Shown here piece by piece: positions 1 to 8,778 of a stretch of 64,000 bases of DNA. Both the position numbers and the translations under genes were made by a program. This DNA comes from Mycobacterium sp. (GTDB taxonomy: Bacteria > Actinomycetota > Actinomycetes > Mycobacteriales > Mycobacteriaceae). Position 1 is the first letter of the stretch. Each line of letters begins with the position of its first letter. Where the stretch lies: positions 186,001-250,000 of the forward strand of contig JACPVR010000022.1 of the NCBI GenBank assembly GCA_016197405.1, in the 5' to 3' direction. The notes under the pieces were generated by a model. It was not told the origin of the DNA, did not search any database, and worked only from the letters and a program-made list of their open reading frames with translations.

Positions 1-1304
1 GCTGTTGCGACGGCGTCGACGGCTGTCGGGTCTAGTTCGAAAAGTTCACGCAACGCCTCGGCGTAGCTGTCGCCGCCGGGCGCGCTGGCCAGCTGTTTGA
101 TCCGCACCGTGGGCGCGTGCAGCAGCTTGTCGACCACCCGGCGCACGGTGTTGGCCACCTCGTCGCGCTGGGCGCCGTCCAGGCCCGGCAACCGGTTGTC
201 CAGCCGCAGCAACTCGACCTCGACGACATCGGCGGCGCGTTGGCGCAGCGCCGTCACCGTGGGGGTGACCTCGGCCATCCGCTGGCCGGCCAGATACGCG
301 GCGACCTCGGTGGCCACCAGGTGGCGGGCCGCGGCGGCGTCGGCCGAGGCGGCGCGGGCCGCCGGCTCGCGCTGGATGCGGTCCATGTCGACGACCCAGA
401 CCCCGGGCAGGCCGGCCACCGCCGGGTCGACGTCACGCGGCATACCGAGGTCACACATCACCAGCGGCTGCAGCTGCTCGTCGCGGCGGGTCAGGGCGTG
501 GTGGACGTCGGCGAGCGACACCACCGGGCGCACCGCGCCGGTGCTGCTGACCACCACATCGGCGTCGGCAAGGGCGATACCGAGATCTTCCAGACCCAGC
601 GCGGTGGCCGCGACACCCTGTTCGCGCAGATTGTCGGCGAGCCGCTGGGCGCGCGGCAACGACCTGTTGACGACGTGCACGGTGCTGATACCGGCGCGCA
701 CCAGATGCGCCGACGACAGCGCACCCATCGCACCGGCGCCGATCACCGCGGCGGTGCGGCCGGCCAGCCCGGACAGCCGCTGCTCGGCCATCTGCAAAGC
801 CACCGACACCACCGAGGCGCCCGCGGAATCGATACCGGTCTCGCTGTGCACCCGTTTGCCGACCGACAGGGCCCGCTGGGACAGCTCGTGCAGGGTGCGG
901 CCCACACTCTGGTTGGCCTCGGCGGCGGCATAGGCGCGGCGCACCTGGCCCAGCACCTGCTGCTCGCCGACGACGGCGGAATCCAGCCCGGAGGCGACCG
1001 CGAAGAGATGTTCGACAGCGGCCTCGGCGTAGCGCACGTAGGCGTGTTTGGTCAGATCACCCATCGACATGCCGCAGTGCTCGGAAAGCACCTGCCCGAT
1101 CGTCGTCAGGCCGCCGTGGAAGGCGTCGACCACCGCATAGACCTCGACCCGGTTACAGGTCGAAAGCACCATGGCCTCGGTGACCAACGGGGACTGCAAC
1201 ATCGTGTCGATGATCTTGGCCTGATCGGCCTCATCGGTGGACAGCTGTTCCAGGACCGACACCGGCGCGCTGCGGTGCGAGACCCCGAACAACAGGACGC
1301 TCAC
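1..1304 (-). CDS. hemA: Glutamyl-tRNA reductase, C-terminus cut by window edge
   Basis: Catalyses the first committed step of C5 haem/tetrapyrrole synthesis, NADPH-dependent reduction of glutamyl-tRNA to glutamate-1-semialdehyde, in the cytosol. The frame starts at GTG 1304 and runs off the left edge after 434 complete codons; the family is about 460-470 residues, so only the last 30 or so are missing. Visible marks are the N-terminal LLFGVSHRSAP, the catalytic-Cys block LSTCNRVEV, the NADP-binding VIGAGAMG and the C-terminal dimerisation helices. The start is GTG, not ATG, and nothing upstream is in frame. An inverted repeat lies about 85-110 bp upstream (1389-1412). Identification is firm. 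Confidence 0.96.
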   Translation of the reverse strand, partial: MSVLLFGVSHRSAPVSVLEQLSTDEADQAKIIDTMLQSPLVTEAMVLSTCNRVEVYAVVDAFHGGLTTIGQVLSEHCGMSMGDLTKHAYVRYAEAAVEHLFAVASGLDSAVVGEQQVLGQVRRAYAAAEANQSVGRTLHELSQRALSVGKRVHSETGIDSAGASVVSVALQMAEQRLSGLAGRTAAVIGAGAMGALSSAHLVRAGISTVHVVNRSLPRAQRLADNLREQGVAATALGLEDLGIALADADVVVSSTGAVRPVVSLADVHHALTRRDEQLQPLVMCDLGMPRDVDPAVAGLPGVWVVDMDRIQREPAARAASADAAAARHLVATEVAAYLAGQRMAEVTPTVTALRQRAADVVEVELLRLDNRLPGLDGAQRDEVANTVRRVVDKLLHAPTVRIKQLASAPGGDSYAEALRELFELDPTAVDAVAT

Positions 1305-1388
1305 AGGGCCGACTCCATGCCCACCAACCGAGCAATCACCCAGCCCGCTCCCTTGCTGATACCGGTGAAAATCACGCAGCTAAAACTC

Positions 1389-1412
1389 TTGACAAAGGTA
1401 GTCGTTTATCAA
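1389..1412. promoter_or_regulatory. Inverted repeat upstream of hemA
   Basis: TTGACAAA and TTTATCAA flank 8 nt; the arms pair at 7 of 8 positions. It sits in the 154-bp gap between the glutaredoxin-like gene and hemA, upstream of hemA on the minus strand. It could be an operator or a -35 region (TTGATA on the minus strand). It does not match the Rex consensus. Confidence 0.35.
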
Positions 1413-1458
1413 GGTGAGCGCCAAATTCGGCATCCCCGCCAGCGGGTTTGGACTCCCG

Positions 1459-1728
1459 TCAGCGGCCCGGGGCACCCAGATCGGCCCGCAACCGCGGTTC
1501 GTCGAGTTCCCAATAGCTGTGTTCGCAGCCGTCGAGCAGGACCACCGGCAGCCGGTCGCCGAACTCCGCCCGCAGCGACGAATCACCGGCCGCCGCGGCG
1601 GCGTCGACATCGGTGCTGGCCAGTTCGAAGCCGAGTTCGTCGGCCAGTTCCACCAACCGGTCGTGCAGCCGGGCGCAGATGGTGCAGCCCGCGCGGGTCA
1701 GCAGTTCGACGCGATGGGACCGGCTCAT
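1459..1728 (-). CDS. Glutaredoxin-like thioredoxin-fold protein
   Basis: Small (89 aa) cytosolic thiol-redox protein, counterpart of Rv0508. The N-terminal beta-strand leads straight into the redox motif CTIC (residues 15-18, after TRAG), followed by a helix, the cis-Pro strand RLPVVLLDG near residues 58-66 and a C-terminal helix. Length and the CxxC fit the DUF836/glutaredoxin group. It lies just upstream of hemA on the same strand, separated by 154 bp containing an inverted repeat, and diverges from the HAD phosphatase gene. Its partner is unknown; mycothiol- or thioredoxin-linked reduction is possible but not shown. Confidence 0.85.
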   Translation of the reverse strand: MSRSHRVELLTRAGCTICARLHDRLVELADELGFELASTDVDAAAAAGDSSLRAEFGDRLPVVLLDGCEHSYWELDEPRLRADLGAPGR

Positions 1729-1811
1729 GCTGCACAGTGTGGCACTTCGTTAATGTTGTCTCGCGCGACCGCGACGCATGTGGGCCTGACCGGAAAGGGG
1801 GATGCGAGGCG

Positions 1812-2684
1812 ATGACCGACGCAACACCCGAACCGGTGGCTCCCGGTGCTGACATCCTCGCCGAGCGCGCCGTCGACGACCTCGAAGAGGCGCAGCAGGC
1901 CGGGCTGGCGCCACCACCGGCCGATCTGACGGCGGCGGCGTTCTTCGATGTCGACAACACCCTGGTGCACGGATCGTCTCTGGTGCATTTCGCTCGCGGG
2001 CTGGCCGCGCGGCAGTACTTCACCTACCGCGACGTGCTGGGCTTCGTCTACGCGCAGGCCAAGTTCCAGCTGACGGGCCGGGAGAACAGCGACGACGTCG
2101 CCGAGGGCAAGCGCAAAGCGCTGTCGTTCATCGAGGGGCGTTCCACCGCCGAGCTGACGGCCGTCGGCGAGGAGATCTTCGACGAGATCATCGCCGACAA
2201 GATCTGGCCCGGAACCCGTGACCTGGCCCAGATGCACCTCGATGCCGGCCAGCAGGTCTGGCTGGTGACCGCGACGCCCTACGAACTGGCCGCCACCATC
2301 GCCAAACGGCTGGGTCTGACCGGCGCTCTGGGCACCGTCGCCGAATCGGTCGACGGAGTCTTCACCGGCGCACTGGTCGGCGAGATCCTGCACGGCGCCG
2401 GTAAGGCGCACGCGGTGCGCGCGCTGGCCATCCGCGAGGGTCTGAACCTGCGCCGGTGCACGGCCTACTCCGACAGCTTCAACGATGTCCCGATGCTCAC
2501 GCTGGTCGGCACCGCGGTGGCGATCAACCCCGATTCCGCACTACGTGACTTCGCCAGGGAACGCGGCTGGGAGATCCGCGATTTCCGGACCGCCCGTAAA
2601 GCGGCCCGCATCGGGGTGCCCTCGGCGCTGGCCCTGGGAGCCGCCGGCGGCGCACTCGCCGCCATCGCATCAAAAAGGCGCTGA
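1812..2684 (+). CDS. serB1: HAD-superfamily phosphatase (SerB1-like, subfamily IB)
   Basis: Predicted 290-aa phosphatase related to phosphoserine phosphatase; homologue of Rv0505c. Motif I is FFDVDNTLV near residues 43-51 (nucleophile Asp plus acid/base Asp), motif II is LVTATPYE and motif III/IV is YSDSFNDVPML. The C-terminus is an Ala/Gly-rich hydrophobic helix followed by KRR, which suggests membrane association. ATG 1812 is preceded by a GGAAAGGGGG-type ribosome site. Whether it acts on phosphoserine or on a lipid phosphate cannot be told from sequence. In M. tuberculosis mmpS2/mmpL2 lie between this gene and the glutaredoxin gene; here they are absent and the two are directly divergent. 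Confidence 0.85.
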   Translation: MTDATPEPVAPGADILAERAVDDLEEAQQAGLAPPPADLTAAAFFDVDNTLVHGSSLVHFARGLAARQYFTYRDVLGFVYAQAKFQLTGRENSDDVAEGKRKALSFIEGRSTAELTAVGEEIFDEIIADKIWPGTRDLAQMHLDAGQQVWLVTATPYELAATIAKRLGLTGALGTVAESVDGVFTGALVGEILHGAGKAHAVRALAIREGLNLRRCTAYSDSFNDVPMLTLVGTAVAINPDSALRDFARERGWEIRDFRTARKAARIGVPSALALGAAGGALAAIASKRR

Positions 2685-2741
2685 GCCACGGGTTGGTAGG
2701 CTGCGCCGCTAGGTACCACTGCAAAGGACGTGTTCCACGCC

Positions 2742-3245
2742 ATGGCAATCGCTGACGACATCATCGGCACGCACTACCGGTTCGGAGACCACTTCGTGGT
2801 GGGCCGGGAGAAGATCCGGGAGTTCGCCGACGCGCTGCGCGATGACGACCCGCTGCACCATGACGATGCCGCCGCGATCGAAGCCGGGTACGCGGGTCTG
2901 GTCGCACCGCTGACGTTCATCGCCGTGGCCGGCCGCCAGGTGCAGCTGGAGATGTTCAAGCAGTTCGACGTCGGCATCAACCTGGCCCGGGTCATCCACC
3001 GCGACCAGAAGATCAAGATGCACCGCCCGATCGTCGCCGGCGACCACCTGTACTTCGATTCCTACCTGGACTCGGTCATCCAGTCGCACGGCACGGTGAT
3101 CGCCGAACTGCGCAGCGAGGTCACCGACGGCAACGGTGAGCCGGTGCTGACCACCGTGGTCACCATGATCGGTGAGGCCCTCAGCGATGAGGCCACCGAC
3201 GAGCAGGTCGCCGCGATCGCGGCGCGCGCCAGCGGTAAGTCCTAG
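2742..3245 (+). CDS. MaoC-fold dehydratase-like protein (UPF0336, Rv0504c type)
   Basis: 167-aa hot-dog/MaoC N-terminal domain protein, family of the FAS-II (3R)-hydroxyacyl-ACP dehydratase subunits HadA/HadC. It has the N-terminal pattern IIGTHYRFGDHFVVGREKI, the DDPLHHDDAAA stretch and the hot-dog helix AGLVAPLTF. I chose ATG 2742 over the in-frame GTG 2730 because the AAAGGA at 2723-2728 would abut the GTG. It lacks a clear catalytic His/Asp hydratase motif, so it may be a structural partner or act on another acyl thioester. Its TAG stop is interlocked with the stop of the convergent acyltransferase gene in a single CTAG (3242-3245). Confidence 0.85.
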   Translation: MAIADDIIGTHYRFGDHFVVGREKIREFADALRDDDPLHHDDAAAIEAGYAGLVAPLTFIAVAGRQVQLEMFKQFDVGINLARVIHRDQKIKMHRPIVAGDHLYFDSYLDSVIQSHGTVIAELRSEVTDGNGEPVLTTVVTMIGEALSDEATDEQVAAIAARASGKS

Positions 3246-4303
3246 CCGAAGAACATGTTCCGGCGGTTGGCCAGCAGCTGGTAGAGCGTCTGCTGGATGG
3301 TCTCGCGGACGTGGTCGGTCAGCTCGAAGGTGATCATCGGATCGTCGGCGGCGCCCTCGTCGTAATCGGCGGTGGGAATCGGCGTACCGAACTCGATATG
3401 CCACTTCGACGGCAATGGCACCAGGCCGAGCGGTCCCGCCAGCGGGAACAGCGGTGTGATCGGGAAGTACGGCAGGCCGAACAACCGGGCCAGCAATTTG
3501 ACGTCGGCGATCATCGGGTAGATCTCCTCGGAACCGACGATCGAGCACGGCACGATGGGCGCCTTGGTGCGCAGCGCCGCCGACACGAATCCGCCGCGGC
3601 CGAACCGCTGCAGCTTGTAGCGGTCCTTGAAGTGCTTGCCCAGACCCTTGTAGCCCTCCGGGAACACCGCCGTCAGCTCGCCCCCGGCCAGCAACCGGTG
3701 CGCGTCCGACGGGGAGGCGACGGTGTGGCCGGCCTTGCGGGCAGCCTGACCGAGCACCGGCATGTCGAAGACCAGGTCGGCGGCCAGTAGCCGCAGCACC
3801 CGATTGGTGGGGTGATGGTCGTGCACCGCCACCGAGGCCATCAGACCGTCGAACGGCAGCACACCGGCATGGTTGGCGACGATCAGGCCGGCGCCGGTCT
3901 CCGGCAGGTTCTCGATGCCGGTGACCTCGACGCGGAACCACGAGGTGAAGAACGAGCGCAGCAGCGGCAGGAAGACGGTGTCGTTGAGGTGCGGGTCGAA
4001 ACCGAAGTCGTCGACGGCGTAGTCACCGGAAAGTCGCTTGCGCAGGAACTCCGCGAAGGACGCGATGCGCTGCGCGAGTTCGTTGGGTTCGGCGTCGCCC
4101 GCCGGCGAGTTTGCGGCGGCACGGTGCTGGTCGATCTCACGGACCACCGCGGCCATCTCTTCGGCCGAGGCACGATCGTCGGGGTCGGCGAGCAGGGACG
4201 GATGTCGGCGCGCCGCATCGGCACGCTCCGATGCCCGTCGTGCCGCTGCCCGGCCCGGACTGCCGTGCAGCGGAATGACTTTCGCGTTGGAATCTCCCGC
4301 CAC
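3242..4303 (-). CDS. Lysophospholipid acyltransferase-family protein (Rv0502 type)
   Basis: 353-aa PlsC-fold acyltransferase predicted at the cytosolic membrane face in phospholipid or glycolipid acylation. Motif I is NHAGVLPFDG, a variant of NHxxxxD with extra residues before the Asp; the substrate-binding block is FPEGYKGLGK; the later block is GGFVSAALRTKAPIVPCSI. The N-terminal 100 residues are polar and charged. GTG 4303 is chosen because GGGGAGAAGG lies about 8 nt upstream; starting further upstream would put the ribosome site inside the gene. The stop codon overlaps that of the MaoC gene. In M. tuberculosis cmaA2 lies between these two genes; it is absent here. Confidence 0.88.
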   Translation of the reverse strand: MAGDSNAKVIPLHGSPGRAAARRASERADAARRHPSLLADPDDRASAEEMAAVVREIDQHRAAANSPAGDAEPNELAQRIASFAEFLRKRLSGDYAVDDFGFDPHLNDTVFLPLLRSFFTSWFRVEVTGIENLPETGAGLIVANHAGVLPFDGLMASVAVHDHHPTNRVLRLLAADLVFDMPVLGQAARKAGHTVASPSDAHRLLAGGELTAVFPEGYKGLGKHFKDRYKLQRFGRGGFVSAALRTKAPIVPCSIVGSEEIYPMIADVKLLARLFGLPYFPITPLFPLAGPLGLVPLPSKWHIEFGTPIPTADYDEGAADDPMITFELTDHVRETIQQTLYQLLANRRNMFFG

Positions 4304-4342
4304 GTTAGTTACCTTCTCCCCCAGCAATTTTGGAATCTGCTT

Positions 4343-5419
4343 CTAGCCCCAGCGCTGCGCGGCCGCTACGGCGCGTTCCTCCACAGAGCGTACCCACCGC
4401 GGGTCGATAATCGGAGTCAAACCTCGGCCCCGCACGTAATCGTCGAACGCTTCCATCGTGGTCCATTTGGGGTGGTAGCCGAGTTCGGTGTGCATCCGCG
4501 TCGTGTCCATCACCCGGCCGTAGCTCATGTAGGCGATCTGATCGCGGTTGAAGTCACGTCCCCGGGTCGCGGCCACCAACGAATCGACCAACCGGACTCC
4601 GATGGTCGGCAGTGCGACGCCGACGCGACCGGAACGCCGAATCGCCTGCGACATCATGATGATTCCGTCGGCTCCGATATTGAACGTGCCCGACTTCCCC
4701 GACATCGTCGCCGTCTCGAGGGCGCCCAGTGCGTCCTGCTCGTGCAGCAACTGAAGCCGGGCATCCCTGCCGAGCACCGTGGGAACCACCGGGCCGGCCA
4801 GGTAGCGCGACAACGCGGTGTCCATGGCGGGCCCGATCATGTTGGCCAGCCGCAGGATGGTCACCGCGATATCAGGCCTGCGTCTGCCGAGCCCGCGGGC
4901 ATATCCCTCGATATCGATGCTGTCGCGGGCGAAACCCTCCCGCAACGGCCTACGCGAGCTGCTGTCCTCGGTGAACATCACCGGATCCAGCGCGCTGGAT
5001 CCGTACACCTCAGATGTCGACTTCAGGATCACCCGGCGCACCGTCGGCGCCTTCTGACAGGCTGCGAACAGCTGCATGGCGCCCATCACGTTGATTTCCT
5101 TCAACGTGGCCCGGCCGCCCGAACGCGGGGCATACGACGCGGCCGCCGCGTGCACCACCGTGTCCACCTCGCCGTTGCGAATAACCTTGGCGATGAACGG
5201 ATTACGGATGTCGGCCCGCACGAACTCGGCACGGCCCATCCGACGCAGCAGATCCTTGCTCGGCGTGACGGCATCGACGGCGATGACCCGCTCGATCGAG
5301 GCGTTCTGCGCCAGCCGCGCGGTGAGGTAGCCGCCGAGAAACCGGCACGCCCCCGTCACCAGAACCACTTTCGGCGGCGGAGCGGGATCGGCCGTACTGC
5401 GATCGCGACCCGATTCCAT
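4343..5419 (-). CDS. NAD-dependent epimerase/dehydratase (GalE-like SDR, Rv0501 type)
   Basis: 358-aa extended short-chain dehydrogenase. The N-terminal Rossmann motif is VVLVTGACRFLGGYL with ADIRNP following; the Ser block is ILKSTSEVYGSS. The usual YxxxK is not evident at the expected place (EGYARGLG, no Lys), so classical epimerase chemistry is doubtful. The middle carries RLANMIGP and LQLLHEQDAL, typical of sugar-nucleotide SDRs. It lies 39 bp upstream of the acyltransferase gene on the same strand, probably co-transcribed, which fits an envelope glycolipid role. Called galE2 in M. tuberculosis by similarity only. Confidence 0.85.
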   Translation of the reverse strand: MESGRDRSTADPAPPPKVVLVTGACRFLGGYLTARLAQNASIERVIAVDAVTPSKDLLRRMGRAEFVRADIRNPFIAKVIRNGEVDTVVHAAAASYAPRSGGRATLKEINVMGAMQLFAACQKAPTVRRVILKSTSEVYGSSALDPVMFTEDSSSRRPLREGFARDSIDIEGYARGLGRRRPDIAVTILRLANMIGPAMDTALSRYLAGPVVPTVLGRDARLQLLHEQDALGALETATMSGKSGTFNIGADGIIMMSQAIRRSGRVGVALPTIGVRLVDSLVAATRGRDFNRDQIAYMSYGRVMDTTRMHTELGYHPKWTTMEAFDDYVRGRGLTPIIDPRWVRSVEERAVAAAQRWG

Positions 5420-5498
5420 CTGGCCAGGCTACCGGGGATCAGCCGCCGAGGCGTTTCCTGAGCGATACCGTCAGGAAAACCTCAGCAGCGTCGCAGCG

Positions 5499-5600
5499 CT
5501 ACTTGCCGAGTTTTCTACGCTGCACGCGGGTGCGGCGAAGCAGCTTGCGGTGCTTCTTCTTCGACATGCGCTTACGCCGCTTCTTAATGACTGAACCCAT
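5499..5600 (-). CDS. Small basic ribosomal protein bS22 (AURKAIP1/COX24 domain)
   Basis: A 33-aa very basic protein beginning [17 protein letters not shown] and ending RRKLGK. It corresponds to Rv0500B and to the COX24/AURKAIP1 (mS38) family; in mycobacteria this type of peptide is found as small-subunit protein bS22 near the decoding centre. ATG 5600 and TAG 5499 are unambiguous. It is too short for usual gene finders. It lies between the GalE-like gene and the HTH gene, all on the minus strand. The ribosomal role is family knowledge, not visible in the sequence beyond charge and size. Confidence 0.88.
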
Positions 5601-5732
5601 GAACTCCGCTGCCTACCTACCGACGCGCTGCTGTGAATAACGCTGCGCAAACTGACACGACTTAACCCGGCCACCCTACCGAAGATGTGGCCCCGAACCG
5701 AAAACGGGGGCATACCGCCCCGACCTCAGCGC

Positions 5733-6002
5733 CTATCCGGCGTCGAAGTACGACGTCTCCAGCAATTTGTGGACCGCGTTGGCGTGCACCCGGAACGAAC
5801 GACCGACCCGCACCGCAGGCAGTTCGCCGTTGTGCACGAGGCGGTAGACCGTCATCTTGCTGACCCGCATGAGGCCGGCAACTTCGGCGACGGTCAGGAA
5901 TTGCGCCCTCGCAGGCGGCTGACCGTCGGAAGCCGCCGAAAGGCCGGTATCCCTCTTCGTTCCAGCCGAATCCCGTGCCGATGGCCCGTTCATAGACGTC
6001 AT
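5733..6002 (-). CDS. Excisionase/MerR-type HTH DNA-binding protein (Rv0500A type)
   Basis: 89-aa protein with a polar N-terminal 33 residues and a single winged-helix MerR-like domain: FLTVAEVAGLMRVSKMTVYRLVHNG followed by the wing ELPAVRVGRSFRV and a C-terminal helix. This is the BldC/excisionase fold, and there is no integrase or phage gene nearby, so it is a chromosomal regulator rather than an excision factor. ATG 6002 is used; ATG 5993 is an alternative. It lies downstream of proC on the same strand after a 139-bp gap that may hold its own promoter. Confidence 0.85.
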   Translation of the reverse strand: MTSMNGPSARDSAGTKRDTGLSAASDGQPPARAQFLTVAEVAGLMRVSKMTVYRLVHNGELPAVRVGRSFRVHANAVHKLLETSYFDAG

Positions 6003-6141
6003 CGCAACCCAATCAATCAGGCACGGCCAGTTCCAGCGGCTTCCCCACCGCTGGCACGAACACGTGCATACAACGAGGAGAATAGCGTTGCTGATGGGGT
6101 TACTGCGACGGGTGTGGGGTAATCCGTTGAAAATTCATGAA

Positions 6142-7017
6142 TTACTCTGACGTAATTCCTAGCTGCGACGATCGCTCCCTGGCGGCGTAGACAGCCTCGG
6201 ACACCGCGGCCCGCAAACCGCCGCGCTCAAGCTCGCGCAGGCCGGCGGCGGTGGTCCCGCCCGGTGACGTGATCAACGCACGGAGCTGCGCGGCAGTGGT
6301 GTCCACGGTCACCCCGGCGGCGGCCTCGGCGGCGCTGGTACGCCCCTCGTCGATACGTTCCAGCAACATCGCGGCAGTGCCTGCCATGGTCTGCGAGGCC
6401 AGTTCGGTCGCCACCGGGCGGGACAGCCCCGAAGCCACCGCCGCATCGACGAGAGCCTCCACCATCAGAAGAAAATAGGCTGGCCCGGATCCGGACACCG
6501 CCGTCACGGCGTCCAGCTGACTCTCCGGCACCGTCAGCACACCGCCGACGGCATCGAACAGCTCTGCTGCGCGCTTGAGTTGCTCCTCGGTGGCGAACCG
6601 CCCCGCCGACAGCGCCGTCACGCCGGCACCCACCAGCGCGGGCGCATTGGGCATCGCGCGCAGCACCGGCGATCCGGCTGGCAGCTTGGATTCGAAGAAT
6701 GCCGTCGTCACACCCGCAGCAACGGTGATGAAGACCTGCTCGGCGCTGTCCGCCTCGGCCTTGGCGGCCGCGGCGGCGATCTCCCCGATCACCTCTTCGA
6801 CATCGGCAGGCTTGACCGCGACGATGACGTAGGTCGCGTGCTCGGCGGCGTCGAGCACCGTCGTGACCCGCACCCCATGGGTCTCGGAGAGGTACTTGGC
6901 GCGTTCCGGGTAACGCTCGGCGACCACCAGGTCCTTGACCTGACGGCCGGCGCGCAGCAGTCCCGCCAGCAGCGCCTCGCCCATACTGCCGCCACCGATG
7001 ATCGCGATTCTGGCCAT
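6142..7017 (-). CDS. proC: Pyrroline-5-carboxylate reductase
   Basis: 291-aa cytosolic enzyme of proline synthesis that reduces L-1-pyrroline-5-carboxylate with NAD(P)H. The N-terminus MARIAIIGGGSMGEALLAGLL is the Rossmann motif; VAVKPADV, RAMPNAPALVGAG, AVSGSGPAYFL and the C-terminal TSPGGTTAAGL block are the P5CR signatures. Length equals the usual 270-295. It corresponds to Rv0500. The gene precedes a short gap and then the HTH gene. No oddities seen. Confidence 0.97.
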   Translation of the reverse strand: MARIAIIGGGSMGEALLAGLLRAGRQVKDLVVAERYPERAKYLSETHGVRVTTVLDAAEHATYVIVAVKPADVEEVIGEIAAAAAKAEADSAEQVFITVAAGVTTAFFESKLPAGSPVLRAMPNAPALVGAGVTALSAGRFATEEQLKRAAELFDAVGGVLTVPESQLDAVTAVSGSGPAYFLLMVEALVDAAVASGLSRPVATELASQTMAGTAAMLLERIDEGRTSAAEAAAGVTVDTTAAQLRALITSPGGTTAAGLRELERGGLRAAVSEAVYAARERSSQLGITSE

Positions 7018-7047
7018 GCGGGAGACCCTAACGGGTCGGGGGCGTTG

Positions 7048-7923
7048 CTACGGCGCAGGCACCAGCGCGAGTTGGCGGGTCTGCACCACGATCCGGCCCG
7101 CGCTGTCGACGACGAGGTGGTCCTCGTCGAACCAGGTCTGCCCGATCTGCACGGTGTTGCAGATGACCCGCAACCAGCCGTCGGCCGGTACCCCGCGGAC
7201 GTAGGCGGTCAGCTGGACCGTCGGCGCCCACCCGGTGCGGCCCACCGCGAAGGTGACCGGCATCGAGATGTCACCACAGGTCAGCGCGAACAGCGCGTCG
7301 GGAGCCTCGTTGCGGGGCCGCACCCAGATCCGGGTCTGCGGGGCGGTTCCGGGCGGCACCGACCACAGCCCGGACAGATCAGGGCGGATATCGCAGCCGG
7401 CGGCCAGATGGTTGATCTCGGCGAACGGATGCCCCGGCCCGATCGACTCGACGTGACCGGGCGGCTCGGGGCTCATCTGGTCGATGACCGGGTTGGTCAC
7501 CAGCAGCGGGGTCTCCTGGTGCTCCGGCGGCCCCAGGGTGACCGCGGCGCGGACCGCGACGCGATGGTCCGCACCGGCACCGACCTGCTGGCTCAGTTCG
7601 ACGTCGACGAGGTTGATGCGGCGTCCGCGTTTGCGCACGGTCGCGGTCAGGCGCACCGGCCCCGGGTCGGGCGCGGACAGGAAGTTCGCCGACACCGCCA
7701 GCGGGACGGCAGCGGCGACGTCAGGGGCACCGCTGACCGCCAGGTGGGCCGCCTTGGCGCACAGCGACAGCATCACGCCGCCGTGGATCTTGGGACCGAT
7801 GGTCCAATGCGGATTGAGCTCGGCGGTGAACACCGCGACCTCCGGGCCGTCGGACTCGAGGCGGTGCAGGGCCATCGCGTGGGAGAACGCCGGGATGCCG
7901 GCGTTGGGCGAAACCGGCGTCAT
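7048..7923 (-). CDS. Acyl-CoA thioesterase-domain protein (Rv0499 type)
   Basis: 291-aa protein with two hot-dog modules. The first carries WTIGPKIHGGVMLSLCAKAAH, typical of TesB-like/PaaI thioesterase folds; the second includes HLAAGCDIRPDLSGLW and a C-terminal strand set. ATG 7923 overlaps the TGA of the upstream TIM-barrel gene as ATGA, which fixes the start and implies translational coupling; the frame stays open further upstream but only as overlap with that gene. A double hot-dog thioesterase of fatty acyl-CoA is likely, substrate unknown. Confidence 0.8.
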   Translation of the reverse strand: MTPVSPNAGIPAFSHAMALHRLESDGPEVAVFTAELNPHWTIGPKIHGGVMLSLCAKAAHLAVSGAPDVAAAVPLAVSANFLSAPDPGPVRLTATVRKRGRRINLVDVELSQQVGAGADHRVAVRAAVTLGPPEHQETPLLVTNPVIDQMSPEPPGHVESIGPGHPFAEINHLAAGCDIRPDLSGLWSVPPGTAPQTRIWVRPRNEAPDALFALTCGDISMPVTFAVGRTGWAPTVQLTAYVRGVPADGWLRVICNTVQIGQTWFDEDHLVVDSAGRIVVQTRQLALVPAP

Positions 7924-8765
7924 CGCAGCAGGTGCGTCCGGGCGAATTGCAGTGATTCGGTCAACAGCGCCTCCCGCTCGGCCTCCGAACGGGCGCCGGA
8001 GGTGGTGACCTCCAAGATGACGTGCCCGTTGAACGAGCCCGCCGCGAGCTGCTCGCACACCTCGACGGTGGGCTGGGTGCCGCGGCCGGGCACCAGATGC
8101 TCGTCGGCCGATGAGCCGTTGCCGTCGCACAGGTGCAGATGCACCAGACCGCCGCCCATCCGTTCGGCCATCTCCAGCGCGTCGGTACCCGCCGTGGCGG
8201 TGTGGGACAGGTCCAGCGTGTAATGCGCGTGGTTGCCGTCCAGCGGGTCGTAGGACGGCGCGAAAGCCGAGATGCCCACTCCGGGTCCGCCGCCACGTTT
8301 GCGCATCCGCTCGATGGACGTCTGTCCCGCCCCGAAGAATCGGTCGGCGCGGAACGGGAACATGTTCTCCACCGCCACCAGGACGTCGCTGCCCGCTTCC
8401 AGTTCGGCCACCTGGTCACTGAAGCCCTCGGCGTAACGGCGCTGCCACCGGAACGGCGGATGCACCACCACGGTCTGGGCGCCGAGCTGCTCGGCGGCCC
8501 GCACGCTGCGATCGAGTTTGGCGATGGGGTTGGCACCCCACACGCGTTGCGATATCAGCAGGCACGGCGCATGCACCGAGAGCACCGGCACCTGATACTG
8601 CTTCGAGAGCCGTTCGATGGCGTCGACGTCCTGGCTGACGGCCTCGGCCCACACCATCAGTTCGACACCGTCGTACCCGAGCCGGGCGGCGTACTCGAAC
8701 GCCGCCTCGGTGCGCAACGGATACACCGATGCCGTGGACAGGCCGACTTTGATCGCGGGACGCAC
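7920..8765 (-). CDS. Xylose isomerase-like TIM-barrel protein (Rv0498 type)
   Basis: 281-aa sugar phosphate isomerase/epimerase-fold protein (AP endonuclease family 2). Barrel strands with candidate metal ligands are recognisable: GYDGVELM, VLSVHAPCLL, TVVVHPPFRW, VAVENMFP, TLDLSHTATAG, LVHLHLCDGNGSS and GHVILEVTT; the E, H and D residues at these strand ends match the family metal site. No pathway partner is evident. It lies 13 bp downstream of the Rv0497-like gene and overlaps the thioesterase by 4 bp in one minus-strand operon. Confidence 0.85.
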   Translation of the reverse strand: MRPAIKVGLSTASVYPLRTEAAFEYAARLGYDGVELMVWAEAVSQDVDAIERLSKQYQVPVLSVHAPCLLISQRVWGANPIAKLDRSVRAAEQLGAQTVVVHPPFRWQRRYAEGFSDQVAELEAGSDVLVAVENMFPFRADRFFGAGQTSIERMRKRGGGPGVGISAFAPSYDPLDGNHAHYTLDLSHTATAGTDALEMAERMGGGLVHLHLCDGNGSSADEHLVPGRGTQPTVEVCEQLAAGSFNGHVILEVTTSGARSEAEREALLTESLQFARTHLLR

Positions 8766-8778
8766 CGAGTGGACTCCG

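Noticed and set aside
117..2000. Long open frames on the plus strand opposite hemA and through serB1
   Set aside because: High GC gives long antisense frames; hemA motifs are unambiguous on the other strand, and serB1 starts at 1812.
5733..6002. Excisionase-type HTH protein as sign of a prophage or integrative element
   Set aside because: No integrase, attachment site or phage gene is near, and the gene has a counterpart at the same place in M. tuberculosis.
6132..6143. Perfect 12-bp palindrome AATTCATGAATT overlapping the proC stop
   Set aside because: Short, AT-only arms without a loop; no promoter or gene start follows it, so chance is likely.
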